This document shows positions 37,199-48,010 of a stretch of 64,000 nucleotides of DNA, piece by piece. Positions within the stretch are counted from its first letter, which is position 1, and each line of letters opens with the position of its first letter. The position numbers and the translations under genes were made by a program. This stretch comes from Marinimicrococcus sp033875255 (GTDB lineage: Bacteria > Pseudomonadota > Alphaproteobacteria > Geminicoccales > Geminicoccaceae), in NCBI GenBank assembly GCA_033875255.1, contig JAWZSN010000015.1, positions 73,599 to 137,598 of the forward strand. The letters run 5' to 3'. The notes beneath the pieces are model-generated. The model did not search any database. It was not told the DNA's origin and saw only the letters and a list, made by a program, of their open reading frames with translations.

Positions 37199-38464
37199 AT
37201 GAGCGACGACATCCTGCAGCGCGCGCTCGTCCGGCTGGACGAAGCAGCACGCCATCTCGACCTCGATCCCGACGTCCTGGAGAAGCTCAAATACCCGCGC
37301 GAGACCCTCAAGGTCCGGCTGATGATCCGCATGGACGACGGCTCGCGGAAGTCGTTCATGGCGTGGCGCTGCCGCTATGACGACACACGCGGCCCCACCA
37401 AGGGCGGGATCCGCTTCCATCCCGACGCCAGCATGGAGGAGGTCGAGACGCTCGCGTTCTGGATGACCTTCAAGTGCGCGGTGATGGAGCTGCCCTATGG
37501 CGGCGGCAAGGGCGCCGTGCGGGTCGACCCGCGGCAGCTCTCCAAGGCCGAGCTCGAGCGCCTCTCGCGCGCCTATGTCCAGGCCTTCGCCCGGACGATC
37601 GGCCCCGAGCGCGACATCCCCGCCCCCGACGTCTACACCAACGCCATGGTCATGGGCTGGATGTCGGACGAGTACAGCTCGATCGTCGGCCAGGCCGCGC
37701 CGGCGGTGATCACCGGCAAGCCTATCGCGCTGGGCGGCTCGCTCGGCCGCGACGATGCCACGGCCCGGGGCGGCTACTATCTGGTCAACCATCTGGCCGA
37801 CGAGCTGGGCCTGCGCGGCTCGGCCTGGCGGGTTGCCGTCCAGGGCTTCGGCAATGCCGGCCAGCATATCGCCCGCCTGCTCGCCGCCGACGGCTGGACC
37901 ATCGTCGCGGTGAGCGACTCCCAGGGCGCGGTGCGCTGCGAGACCGGCCTCGACGTCGAGGCGCTCATCGCCGCCAAGGCCGCTGGCGGTTCGGTCGCCG
38001 ACGTCGCAGGCCGTGACGGTGTCGAGCTGATGGCGGCCGACGACCTGATCGCGGTGCCCTGCGACCTGCTCGTGCCGGCAGCGCTGGAGGACCAGATCCG
38101 CGGCGACAACGCCCATCGCGTCAAGGCGCGGGTGGTCCTCGAGCTCGCCAACGGCCCGCTCACCGCCGACGCCGACGCGATCTTGGAGAACCGCGGCGTG
38201 ATCGTCCTGCCCGACATCCTCGCCAATGCCGGCGGCGTCACCGTCTCCTATTTCGAGTGGGTGCAGAACCGGCAGGGCTATTACTGGACCCTGGCCGAGG
38301 TCCACGAGCGCCTGCGTGCCAGCATGGAGCGCGAGGGCCGGGCGATCTTCGAGACCTCCAGCGAGCGCAGTATCCCCATGCGCACCGCGGCCTATGTCCA
38401 GGCGCTCGGGCGTATCGCCAAGGCCATCGAGGCGCACGGCACGCAGTCCTTTTTCCTGAGCTGA
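37199..38464 (+). CDS. gdhA: Glutamate dehydrogenase (Glu/Leu/Phe/Val dehydrogenase family)
   Basis: A 421-residue enzyme of the hexameric small GDH class. The substrate domain has KGGIRFHPDASMEEVETLAFWMTFKCAV and the lysine-bearing LPYGGGKGAVRVDP, where the usual form is GGAKGG; the catalytic region is PAPDVYTNAMVMGWMSDEY. The nucleotide domain begins VAVQGFGNAGQHIARLLAADGW. It interconverts glutamate with 2-oxoglutarate and ammonia; NAD versus NADP use cannot be decided. CCAGGAACATCGAGC precedes the ATG. A terminator-like hairpin follows. Confidence 0.92.
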   Translation: MSDDILQRALVRLDEAARHLDLDPDVLEKLKYPRETLKVRLMIRMDDGSRKSFMAWRCRYDDTRGPTKGGIRFHPDASMEEVETLAFWMTFKCAVMELPYGGGKGAVRVDPRQLSKAELERLSRAYVQAFARTIGPERDIPAPDVYTNAMVMGWMSDEYSSIVGQAAPAVITGKPIALGGSLGRDDATARGGYYLVNHLADELGLRGSAWRVAVQGFGNAGQHIARLLAADGWTIVAVSDSQGAVRCETGLDVEALIAAKAAGGSVADVAGRDGVELMAADDLIAVPCDLLVPAALEDQIRGDNAHRVKARVVLELANGPLTADADAILENRGVIVLPDILANAGGVTVSYFEWVQNRQGYYWTLAEVHERLRASMEREGRAIFETSSERSIPMRTAAYVQALGRIAKAIEAHGTQSFFLS

Positions 38465-38479
38465 GGCCCGGCGTTCCCG

Positions 38480-38495
38480 AGCCGGGGGACCGGCT
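38480..38495 (+). terminator. Short terminator-like hairpin after gdhA
   Basis: A 6-bp stem AGCCGG-GGGA-CCGGCT followed by TTCC lies 16 bp past the gdhA stop. The T run is very short, so this is a weak candidate. The rest of the gap to 38649 holds nothing else I recognise. Confidence 0.4.
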
Positions 38496-38649
38496 TTCCG
38501 GGCTAAGGCACGAGCCTGCCGCGGGGCCCTGCCCCGCCTCTCCGGCGACGCCAGCCGCCGCGGCGCGATGGTCCGCGGCGCGGCATGGCGGCAACCGCCG
38601 CCGCCGTGGTTAACTGGGCCGCGCGCCGCTCGCGCGCGGGAGGCGCCGG

Positions 38650-40464
38650 ATGCCGCAGAGCTTCGACTTCGCGAGCCCGCCCTTCGACCGCCTGCGTCCC
38701 GCCGAGAGGACGCGCGTCGAGGCCGCGGTCGACGTCGAGTTCTTCCGCGAGGGCGCGCTGGTGCTGCGCGCCGGCGCCCTGCCCGACTTCTACCATGTGA
38801 TCATCAAGGGCCTCGTGGAGGAGCGCGCCGGCTCGGAGCCGGTGGCCCTGCACGGGTCCGGCGACGGGTTCGACAGCGGCATCCTGCTGCATCAGGCCTG
38901 CCGCCACGACTTCCTCGTGCGCGAGGAGGCGATCTGCTGGCTGCTGCCGATCGAGGACCTCCTCGAGCTCACCGCCAACAACGCCGCCTTCGGCCTGTGG
39001 TTCTTCCAGAGCCTGTCGCAAAAGCTCGACAGCCTAGGCGAGCGCCAGGGGGCGCCGGCCTCGCTGGGCGCCATGACGATCCGGGTGCGCGACGCGGCAC
39101 CGCGGCAGCCGCTGCATTTGCCGGCCGGCGCCAGCCTCGCCGCCGCCGCCGCCGCCATGGACGAGGGCGGGCGCCGCGCCGTGCTGGTCGAGGAGGCGGG
39201 CCGGCTGGGGATCGTTACCGACGTCGATCTCACCCGCGCCGTGCTGCGCCGCGGCCTGCCGCCGGAAACGTCGCTGGGACAGATCGCGCAGGCCGCGCCG
39301 GTGAGCGTCGAGAGCGACGATTTCCTGGCCGAGGCCGCCTGGCTCATGGCGCGCCGCGGCATCCGCCACCTGCTGGTGCGCGAGGACGGCGTGGTGACCG
39401 GCCTGCTGGACGCCGGCGAGCTCCTGGCGTCCCTGGCCACCCGCAGCGACGCGCTGCACGGCCGCATCGACAGCGCCGCGAGCGTCGCGGAGCTGGCCGA
39501 GGCGGCCGACGGGATCACCCAGCTGGTGCGCCAGCTGCATGGCACCGGCACCCGGCCGCGCATCCTGGCGGCCCTCTCCAGCGAGCTGCACCGCCGCCTC
39601 GTGGCGCGCCTCTTCGCCCTGCTGGCGCCCGCAGGCCTGGCCGAAGGGGCCGCTCTTTTGGTGATGGGCTCGGAAGGGCGCGGCGAGTTCCTGCTGCGCA
39701 CCGACCAGGACAACGGCCTGATTCTCGCCGACGAGACCGGCCGCGCGGGGCTCGACGCGTTTTGCGGACGTTTTGCGGAGGCCATGGTAGCGGTGGGCTT
39801 TCCGCCCTGTCCCGGCGGTGTGATGCTGAGCAACCCGCTCTGGGTGCGGCCGCTCGCCGACTGGCGCCGCGAGTTCCGCCGCTGGGCCGCGGCCCCCGAC
39901 GAGGCGGCGCTGATGAGCACTGCGATCTTTTGCGATGCCAGCCTCGCCGCCGGCCGCGACGATCTTCTGGAAGCGGCGCGCGACGAGCTTTTCGCGGCTC
40001 TCGACGGCAATGCCGCCTTTCATGCCCGCTTCGCCCGGGCGATCGACCTGTTCCAGCAGCCGGGCGGGCTCATGGCCCTGCTGCCGGGCAGCCGCGCCGG
40101 CCAGGAGCAGGGCCTCGACGTCAAGCGCGCCGGCCTGTTCCCGCTGATGCACGGCATCCGTGCCCTGGCGCTGGAGCAGAAGATCCGCGAGACCGGCACG
40201 GCGCGACGCATCCGCCGCCTGCAGGAGGCGGGCCTGCTCGACCGGGACGGTGCCGCCGAGCTCATCGACGCGTTCTGGTACCTGGCCGGCCTGCGTCTGG
40301 CGCTGCGTCTCGAGAAGATGCGCCTGCACCGTCCGCCCGACGATCTCGCGCGCCCCGATCTCATGGGCAAGCTCGAGCGGGACCTCCTCAAGGACTCGCT
40401 CGACGCCGTGAAGCGGCTGCGCGAGTTGGTGCGCCATCACTTCCGCCTCGCCTGGCTCGGCTGA
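38650..40464 (+). CDS. Cyclic-nucleotide-binding/CBS/nucleotidyltransferase (DUF294) signalling protein
   Basis: A 604-residue cytoplasmic protein with four parts: an N-terminal cNMP-binding-like beta barrel (about residues 5-125, VEFFREGALVLRAGALPDFYHVIIKG), a CBS pair (about 140-265, GRLGIVTDVDLTRAVLRRG and GIRHLLVREDGVVTGLLD), a nucleotidyltransferase core of the GlnD type (GSEGRGEFLLRTDQDNGLI near residue 340) and a C-terminal DUF294_C helical domain. It probably senses a nucleotide and modifies a partner protein, but no target is known. The DnaQ-like exonuclease follows six bases later, a conserved pairing. Confidence 0.85.
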   Translation: MPQSFDFASPPFDRLRPAERTRVEAAVDVEFFREGALVLRAGALPDFYHVIIKGLVEERAGSEPVALHGSGDGFDSGILLHQACRHDFLVREEAICWLLPIEDLLELTANNAAFGLWFFQSLSQKLDSLGERQGAPASLGAMTIRVRDAAPRQPLHLPAGASLAAAAAAMDEGGRRAVLVEEAGRLGIVTDVDLTRAVLRRGLPPETSLGQIAQAAPVSVESDDFLAEAAWLMARRGIRHLLVREDGVVTGLLDAGELLASLATRSDALHGRIDSAASVAELAEAADGITQLVRQLHGTGTRPRILAALSSELHRRLVARLFALLAPAGLAEGAALLVMGSEGRGEFLLRTDQDNGLILADETGRAGLDAFCGRFAEAMVAVGFPPCPGGVMLSNPLWVRPLADWRREFRRWAAAPDEAALMSTAIFCDASLAAGRDDLLEAARDELFAALDGNAAFHARFARAIDLFQQPGGLMALLPGSRAGQEQGLDVKRAGLFPLMHGIRALALEQKIRETGTARRIRRLQEAGLLDRDGAAELIDAFWYLAGLRLALRLEKMRLHRPPDDLARPDLMGKLERDLLKDSLDAVKRLRELVRHHFRLAWLG

Positions 40465-40470
40465 CGGGCG

Positions 40471-41112
40471 ATGTGGCACGCGCTGCGCCGCCGCTGGCTC
40501 GCCCGCCGACTCAAGGATCCCGCCTTCGCCTTCCTGTTCGAGCCCTGGGACGGCGGCGAGCTCGTGTCGATCGACTGCGAGACCACCGGTCTCGATGCGC
40601 GGCGCTGCGAGCTTCTGTCGGTGGGAGCGGTACGGGTTGCCGGCGAGCGGATCCGCACCAGCGAGCGGCTCGAGCTGATGGTGCGGCCCGAGGGCGGCAT
40701 CACGGCGGAGCTGATCAAGGTGCACCATATCCGCCCGACCGACGTCGCCCGCGCCCTGCCGCCGGAGGAGGCGATGCGCCAGGTGCTGCGCTTCATCGGG
40801 CCTCGCCCCCTGCTGGGCTATTTCGTGGCCTTCGACGCCGCCGTGCTGGAGCGCTACGCCCGGCCGCTGCTCGGCTGCGGCCTTCCCAACCGGCGCGTCG
40901 AGGTCTCGCGGCTCTACTACGACTGGCGCTCGCGCCAGCTCCCCCAGGGAGCCAACATCGATCTCGGCTTCGAGACCATCCGGCGCACCCTCGACCTGCC
41001 GCCCCACGCCGCGCACGATGCCAGCGGCGATGCGCTCATGGCGGCAATGATGTATCTGCGGCTCAAGGGCAACTGGACACCTCCCGGTGGCAGCGGGAAC
41101 CGGCCGTCGTGA
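40471..41112 (+). CDS. DnaQ-like 3'-5' exonuclease (DEDDh)
   Basis: A 213-residue exonuclease-domain protein. The Exo I motif is VSIDCETTGLDARR, Exo II is LLGYFVAFDAAVLERYARPL, and Exo III is AAHDASGDALMAAMMYLRL with the histidine and aspartate of the DEDDh set. The short N-terminal stretch WHALRRRWLARRLKDPAF is typical of the standalone version found beside DUF294 genes. It may act on RNA or DNA; it is not the polymerase III epsilon subunit by context. Confidence 0.88.
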   Translation: MWHALRRRWLARRLKDPAFAFLFEPWDGGELVSIDCETTGLDARRCELLSVGAVRVAGERIRTSERLELMVRPEGGITAELIKVHHIRPTDVARALPPEEAMRQVLRFIGPRPLLGYFVAFDAAVLERYARPLLGCGLPNRRVEVSRLYYDWRSRQLPQGANIDLGFETIRRTLDLPPHAAHDASGDALMAAMMYLRLKGNWTPPGGSGNRPS

Positions 41113-41291
41113 ACCCGGCCGAGGGCCTGAGGCTGCGACCGGGTGCAGCAGACGACCGAAGCCGTACCCCGCCCTCCACCTTCGGTGGCATCGTGCGAGG
41201 GCAGCTTGCGTGATATGAGCAACATGGGCCGCCCGGACCCTCGTGGGGTGCGCACGGGCCGGCCGGCCTGAACGGGTTCGGGGAAGAGTGC

Positions 41292-43115
<1,824 letters not shown>

Positions 43116-43394
43116 GCGCGGCACCGCTGCCAGCGGCCGCGGTGCAATGCCCGTCGCCGGAGCTTTCGCCCTTCGCTAGACTGTCCTGCCACGATGGCGT
43201 CATGCCGGACGGGGACCGGAACGGGCGATGCGGCTCTCGACCTTCTGCCGTTTCTTCCTGGCCGCGGTCGCGGCCCTCGCGACCGCAAGCCCGCTCGCTG
43301 GGCGGCCATGGGCGAGGTGCGACTGTTCCTCCTCGGGGGCGCGGCGCAGCGCCTTCTGTTCTCCTGTTCCGGCACCGCCCGCTGAGATGACACG

Positions 43395-43740
43395 TTGGTG
43401 GCAGCCGGCAAGCAACTGGCCATGGTCGGCCTGACAGTGGTCGAGTTGCCCGCCCGCCAGGCCTCGAGCCTGTGGGCAAAGGCCAGTGGCTATTGCCGAT
43501 TCGACCTCGGCAGGGCGCCGCTCTGGTCCCGTCTCGGACGCTTCATGGTCAGGCATGGCACCCAGTTCTACAATGTCCCGGGGCTGCGCGCCTTCCCCGG
43601 GGCTGCGCGCCTTCAAGGAGAAGTTCGCGCCCGAACCGCAGCCCGCCTGCCGCCTCGACCCGTCGGTGTGGCTGCCCCGGTTCCTCGCCGACGTCACCGC
43701 CCTCATCGCAGGCGGATGGTCCGGAATGGTGCGCAAATGA
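43395..43740 (+). pseudogene. Broken C-terminal remnant of mprF (phosphatidylglycerol lysyltransferase, DUF2156)
   Basis: The fragment reads GYCRFDLGRAPLWSRLGRFMVRHGTQFYNVPGLRAF, then, one frame over, GLRAFKEKFAPEPQPACRLD and LPRFLADVTALIAGG. These are the end of MprF (family pattern RHGxxFYNFQGLRAFKEKF then LPRVLADVAALIAGG). The frame is broken by an exact 19-bp tandem duplication, CCCGGGGCTGCGCGCCTTC at 43577-43595 and 43596-43614. The N-terminal transporter and most of the synthase are absent. Its last codons overlap the hutF start as ATGA. The 280 bp between glmS and this remnant hold nothing I recognise. Confidence 0.78.
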
Positions 43741-45077
43741 CCGTGCTTTCCACCCTTTTCGCGCCCCAGGCCCTGCTCGCCGACGGCTGGGCCCGCGACG
43801 TGCGCATCGAGATCGCGCCGGAAGGCAACATCGCGAGCATCGAGCAGGACGCCTCGCCGGGCGGCTGCGAGCGGATCGAGGGCGTGGTGGTGCCGGGCCT
43901 GACGGACCTGCACAGCCATGCCTTCGAGCGCGCTCTGGCGGGCCTGCGACGGCCGCTGCGCGGGCTCCTTGCGCGGATCGGTCCCGACGAGCTGCGGGCC
44001 ATCGCCGGCCAGCTCTATGTCGAGCTCCTCAAGGGTGGCTATACCGGCGCGGTCGAGTTCCACCATCTGCATCACCCGCCCGGCGGCGGCCGCTACGACG
44101 ATCCGGCGCTGCTTGCCGTGATGCTCCACGAGGCGGCGCGGGACGCCGGCATCGGCCTCACCCTGCTGCCCGCCTTGTGCATGCGCGGCGGCTTCGACGG
44201 AGCACCGCTGGAGGGCCACGCGCGCCGCTTCGCGCTCCAGCCGGCCGAGCTGGTCGCCATGCTCGGGCGGCTCGAGCGGCTGTTCGCCGACGATCCCGAG
44301 CGTCAGCTCGGCGTCGCCGTGCATTCGCTGGGCGCCGTGCCGCCCGAGCGGCTGGCCGAGCTGGTCGAGGCCGCAACCCGCGGCATGCCCGCAGGGCCGC
44401 TCCACATCCATCTGGCGGCACGGCCCGAGGAGGTCGAGGACTGTCTGGCATGCTATGGACGGCGGCCGCTGCGGCTGCTGGCCGAGGCGGTCCCGCTCGG
44501 GCCACGCTGGTGCCTCGTCCATGCCACCCACCTGGACGAGGACGAGCGGTCCTTGCTGGCGGCCAGCGGGGCCGTCGCCGGGCGATGCCCCACCAGCGAG
44601 GCCAGCCGCGGCGACGGGATCTTCATCCTCGAGCCTTTCCTCGCCAGGGGCGGACGGTTCGGGATCGGCTCCGACCACAATCTGTGCAGCGAGGCAGCCC
44701 ACGAGCTGCGGCTGCTCGACTACGGCCAGCGGCTGGCCATGCGGCGGTGCCCAGCTGCCGTCGACGGCAGCGGGCCGCAATGCGGTGCCGCCCTCTTCAT
44801 GGGAGCGCTGCGCGGCGGGGCGCAGGCATCCGCCCGGCCCGTCGGCCGCCTGGCCCCCGGCTTTCGGGCCGATCTGCTGGTGCTGGACGACAGCCATCCG
44901 GCCTTGTGCGGCCGCGAGGGGGACCTGCTGCTCGACGCGCTGGTCCTCGCCAGCCGCGGCCAGCCGGTGCGACACGTCATGGTCAGCGGCGACTGGCGGA
45001 TCCGCGACGGGGCGCATCTGGCCGAAGACGCGATCGGCACGGCCTTTCGGGCGGCGATGCGCCGTCTCGGCGCCTGA
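43737..45077 (+). CDS. hutF: Formimidoylglutamate deiminase HutF
   Basis: A 446-residue amidohydrolase of the HutF/chlorohydrolase group. Zinc ligands appear as GLTDLHSHAFERALAG near residue 60, the histidine of AVEFHHLHHPP, the substrate-binding VHSLGAVPPERL, LVHATHLDEDE and GSDHNLCSEAAHELRLLDYG. It converts formimidoylglutamate to formylglutamate and ammonia in the five-step histidine pathway. No hutU, hutH, hutI or hutG is in the window, so it is isolated here. It starts with an ATGA overlap with the mprF remnant. Confidence 0.9.
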   Translation: MTVLSTLFAPQALLADGWARDVRIEIAPEGNIASIEQDASPGGCERIEGVVVPGLTDLHSHAFERALAGLRRPLRGLLARIGPDELRAIAGQLYVELLKGGYTGAVEFHHLHHPPGGGRYDDPALLAVMLHEAARDAGIGLTLLPALCMRGGFDGAPLEGHARRFALQPAELVAMLGRLERLFADDPERQLGVAVHSLGAVPPERLAELVEAATRGMPAGPLHIHLAARPEEVEDCLACYGRRPLRLLAEAVPLGPRWCLVHATHLDEDERSLLAASGAVAGRCPTSEASRGDGIFILEPFLARGGRFGIGSDHNLCSEAAHELRLLDYGQRLAMRRCPAAVDGSGPQCGAALFMGALRGGAQASARPVGRLAPGFRADLLVLDDSHPALCGREGDLLLDALVLASRGQPVRHVMVSGDWRIRDGAHLAEDAIGTAFRAAMRRLGA

Positions 45078-45155
45078 CCTTCTCCGCCGCCCATCCGCAT
45101 GGAAGGGTTGCGTTTTTCGCATGAATGCGCGAAGGTCCGGACGTCAACGCCGGAC

Positions 45156-45190
45156 AAAAAAATACCGGACGGGACCGTCGTAACGGTCTC
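45156..45190 (-). terminator. Possible terminator of the LuxR-type gene
   Basis: On the minus strand an 8-bp stem with one mismatch (45171-45178 with 45183-45190, TACG loop) is followed by a seven-T run at 45162-45156, about 140 nt past the LuxR gene stop. Further sequence between 45200 and 45328 is AT-richer and holds an inverted repeat CTACCA-AA-TGGTAG (45301-45314) and two GTTATCGC copies (45267, 45314). Confidence 0.5.
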
Positions 45191-45328
45191 GCCCGGCAGC
45201 CGCAAATGCGGCCCAAAGTGAGGCTGCTGATACACCAACCGGTCAGTGGCCCTTCCGGCTCGTGTGGTTATCGCTTAACAATCAGCAGGCCACCCGGCTG
45301 CTACCAAATGGTAGTTATCGCGCTTTTC

Positions 45329-46480
45329 CTAGAGGCGGGCGATGCTGCGCAGCAGCACCCGCGTCAACTCGTCCAGGCGATGCGTGCTGGTCTTCTGCTG
45401 GATCGCCTTGAGGTACTGGCGCACGGTGCCGATCGCCAGGCCGCGGTCGCGCGCATAGGCGTCGAGCGACCGGCCCGCGGCGATCGCTGCAGCAAGCGCT
45501 CCCTCGGCGGGGGTCAGTCCGAAGAGATCCATCAAAAGTTCGGCGCGCGGCGCGTCGTCGGCCTCGGGATCGACGATCAGGAGCAGCACCTCGACCGGCT
45601 CCTGGATCGGCACCAGGGCAAGCTCGCGGTAGCTGCCGCGTGGTGCGGGAAGGGCCATGAGCTGAAGCGGCTGGCGCTGCGAGACGCGCTCCATCAGCAA
45701 GGTGACGCAGGCGGGGCCGCCCGTCTCGGGCTCACGGCGCGCGGCGGCGACCCGAGCGACCGCCGCCAGCAGCGCCGCGTCGTCACGCGCCCGCGGCGCT
45801 CCCAGCCGGCCCCGCTCGCTCACCAGCCCGTCGCGCCGCGCCACCAGCTCCTCGGCGGCCCGGTTCAGCCAGACCGGCCGGCAGCCGGCGGACAGGCCCG
45901 CCATGCCGATGCCCAGCCGGTCGATCACCAGATCGCGTTCCGCCAGCCGGCTGTCGCTCTCGATGAAACGCCGCCTTATCGCAAACGCACGGGCGAGGTG
46001 GCCGGCGATGATACCCGAGATCTCGCGGTCCTGCGCGCAGGGTGGCTCCTGCTCCGTGCCGCGCAGGCTAGCGAAGCTCGCCCAGAAGCCGGGGGCGAGC
46101 TCGAAGCGGGTGAACAGCTCGTGGCGGACCCCATAGCGGCGCAGGAACTCCTGGTAGACCGGGTCCCTCGCCATCTCCGCCTCGCTGAGATGATCGAGAT
46201 CGCTCAGCGGCTCGAGGTGGGGCTGCTGGAAGTAGTGCGGGACGCGGCGGTCATTGCCGAAATAGTCGCGGCAGTAGATCTCGAAGGCATCCTCTGGCAG
46301 CCCCTCGACGCGGGCGTACACCGGGTCGCCGGCCAGATCGTCGGTCACCACCAGGGCGCCCGCCCGGCCGCCCGCCAGCTCGCTGGCCACCGGAAGCCAG
46401 TCAGCAGGATCGCCGCCCGAGAGCGTGTGATCGTAGAGCTCGAGGAGACGGCTCGGCAGGCTCAAGAGGCGAGCGGTCAT
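45329..46480 (-). CDS. LuxR-family transcriptional regulator with N-terminal sensor domain
   Basis: A 383-residue regulator. The C-terminal about 60 residues form a LuxR/GerE helix-turn-helix (LTPAEGALAAAIAAGRSLD, then GLAIGTVRQYLKAIQQKT). The N-terminal about 300 residues are a sensor region with an aromatic-rich segment (YCRDYFGNDRRVPHYFQQ) and a PAS-like part (GMAGLSAGCRPVWLNRAAEEL) of the type seen in orphan LuxR regulators in proteobacteria. No LuxI synthase is near. It starts at ATG 46480, 55 bp past the sugar ABC ATPase stop and in the same direction, so it may be co-transcribed. Confidence 0.82.
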   Translation of the reverse strand: MTARLLSLPSRLLELYDHTLSGGDPADWLPVASELAGGRAGALVVTDDLAGDPVYARVEGLPEDAFEIYCRDYFGNDRRVPHYFQQPHLEPLSDLDHLSEAEMARDPVYQEFLRRYGVRHELFTRFELAPGFWASFASLRGTEQEPPCAQDREISGIIAGHLARAFAIRRRFIESDSRLAERDLVIDRLGIGMAGLSAGCRPVWLNRAAEELVARRDGLVSERGRLGAPRARDDAALLAAVARVAAARREPETGGPACVTLLMERVSQRQPLQLMALPAPRGSYRELALVPIQEPVEVLLLIVDPEADDAPRAELLMDLFGLTPAEGALAAAIAAGRSLDAYARDRGLAIGTVRQYLKAIQQKTSTHRLDELTRVLLRSIARL

Positions 46481-46535
46481 GATGAGCGATCCGTGCCCGA
46501 CGGCCGCCGCGGTGGCGACGACCGTCGGGCGGTGT

Positions 46536-47609
46536 TCAGCCGTCGATGCGCTTGCCCGACTGTTTGTCGAACACATGCACCTGGTCGAGGCGGGGCGCCA
46601 GGGCGATCCGGTCGCCCGGGCGGAAGGCGTGGCGGTCCTTGAAGACTACCTGACAGTCCTGGCCGGCATACTGCACCACCACGAGGATCTCGGCGCCCGT
46701 CGGCTCGATCACCACCACCTCGCTCTCGTGGCCCTCGCCCGGCCGCAGCTCGAGATGCTCGGGGCGCACGCCGTAGACGATCGCCTGGCCGTCGCGGCCG
46801 CCCGCCTCGACCGGCAGCGGGAGCTGCGTGCCGTTCGCGGTCACGGCGACGGCATCGGCGCCGTTGCGCTTGATGGTGGCGTCGATGAAGTTCATCGACG
46901 GCGAGCCGATGAAGCCGGCGACGAACAGGTTGACCGGCCGGTCGTAGAGCTCGAGCGGCGCGCCCACCTGCTCGACATGGCCGAGCTGCATCACCACGAT
47001 CCGGTCGGCCATGGTCATGGCCTCGATCTGGTCGTGGGTGACGTAGACCGAGGTGGTCTTGAGGCGCTGGTGCAGCTCCTTGATCTCGGTGCGCATCTGC
47101 ACGCGCAGCTTGGCGTCGAGATTGGAGAGCGGCTCGTCGAACAGGAAGACCTGCGGGTCGCGGACGATCGCGCGGCCCATGGCGACGCGCTGCCGCTGGC
47201 CGCCGGAGAGCTGGCGCGGGTAGCGGTCGAGATAGGGCTCGAGGCCGAGAATGCCCGCGGCGTGGTTGACGCGCTCGTCCATGGTGGCCTTGTCGGCCTT
47301 CCGCAGCTTGAGCGAGAACGCCATGTTCTGGCGCACCGTCATGTGCGGATAGAGCGCGTAGTTCTGGAACACCATCGCGATGTCCCGGTCCTTGGGCGGC
47401 ACGTTGTTGACCACCCGGCCGCCGATCACGATGTCGCCGCGGCTGATCTCCTCGAGCCCGGCGATCATGCGCAAGAGGGTGGACTTGCCGCAGCCCGAGG
47501 GCCCCACCAGAACGACGAACTCACCATCGACGATGTCGATGGAAACGCCGTGCAGCACCTGCACGGAGCCGAAGAATTTCTCGACCTTGCGAACGTCTAC
47601 GGAAGCCAT
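46536..47609 (-). CDS. Sugar ABC transporter ATP-binding protein (MalK/UgpC type)
   Basis: A 357-residue ATPase of the carbohydrate uptake CUT1 group. Walker A is VGPSGCGKSTLLRMIAGLE, the Q-loop MVFQNYALYPHMTV, signature QLSGGQRQRVAMGRAIV, Walker B VFLFDEPLSNLDAKLR, and a C-terminal regulatory TOBE/OB domain (GVRPEHLELRPGEG, PTGAEILVVVQY). It is divergent from the binding protein and permeases, which have no ATPase of their own, so it most likely serves them. Confidence 0.93.
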   Translation of the reverse strand: MASVDVRKVEKFFGSVQVLHGVSIDIVDGEFVVLVGPSGCGKSTLLRMIAGLEEISRGDIVIGGRVVNNVPPKDRDIAMVFQNYALYPHMTVRQNMAFSLKLRKADKATMDERVNHAAGILGLEPYLDRYPRQLSGGQRQRVAMGRAIVRDPQVFLFDEPLSNLDAKLRVQMRTEIKELHQRLKTTSVYVTHDQIEAMTMADRIVVMQLGHVEQVGAPLELYDRPVNLFVAGFIGSPSMNFIDATIKRNGADAVAVTANGTQLPLPVEAGGRDGQAIVYGVRPEHLELRPGEGHESEVVVIEPTGAEILVVVQYAGQDCQVVFKDRHAFRPGDRIALAPRLDQVHVFDKQSGKRIDG

Positions 47610-48010
47610 GACCTGATCCTGTTGGTGCGCAGTCGCTTGTCGTGGCGGACGCTGCGCGCGTGCCCGCCACGTGCCGTCTTCTGGCCCCTGGGGCCGGCGG
47701 CTGGCACGACTATGGCGGCACCGGCGGGCCCCGGCAACCCGGCAGGGCCGGCGCCGCGACATGCGGCCGGAAGCGAGGAGCGACTTGACTTTGGCGCCGA
47801 TGATCCGGACTGTCCCCGCGGGGTGGCTCGCTATCCCGGGTGGATCCGTTGGGGGAGACGGCATGGGGGTGGCAGTGACCTGCCAGCCGGCCGGTTGGCC
47901 AACATCTGCTGATTGAGGGGCGCCGGTCGGCTACGACGGGCGCCCTGCTCCCGTGCGATGGCCGGCCAGAAGCGCTAGGCAAAAGCCACGACGCAGGGGG
48001 GATAACAGCA
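47610..48010. promoter_or_regulatory. Divergent control region of the sugar ABC transporter
   Basis: A 400-bp gap between the divergent ATPase gene and the binding-protein gene. It holds a 10-bp perfect palindrome GTTGGCCAAC at 47894-47903, a possible operator, and other GC-rich inverted repeats. No gene was found on either strand. Confidence 0.45.

Noticed and set aside
41113..41291. glmS ribozyme or riboswitch in the glmS leader
   Set aside because: The leader is short and shows none of the expected ribozyme core; the class is known mainly from Gram-positive bacteria.
43395..45077. A single 560-residue gene made of the mprF-like stretch and hutF
   Set aside because: HutF homology begins at the ATG at 43737 and full family length is reached from there; the upstream part is a different, frameshifted protein.
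45267..45321. lux box or quorum-sensing operator (CTACCA-AA-TGGTAG)
   Set aside because: It lies downstream of both flanking genes rather than at a promoter and does not match a known lux box; kept only as a note on the intergenic region.
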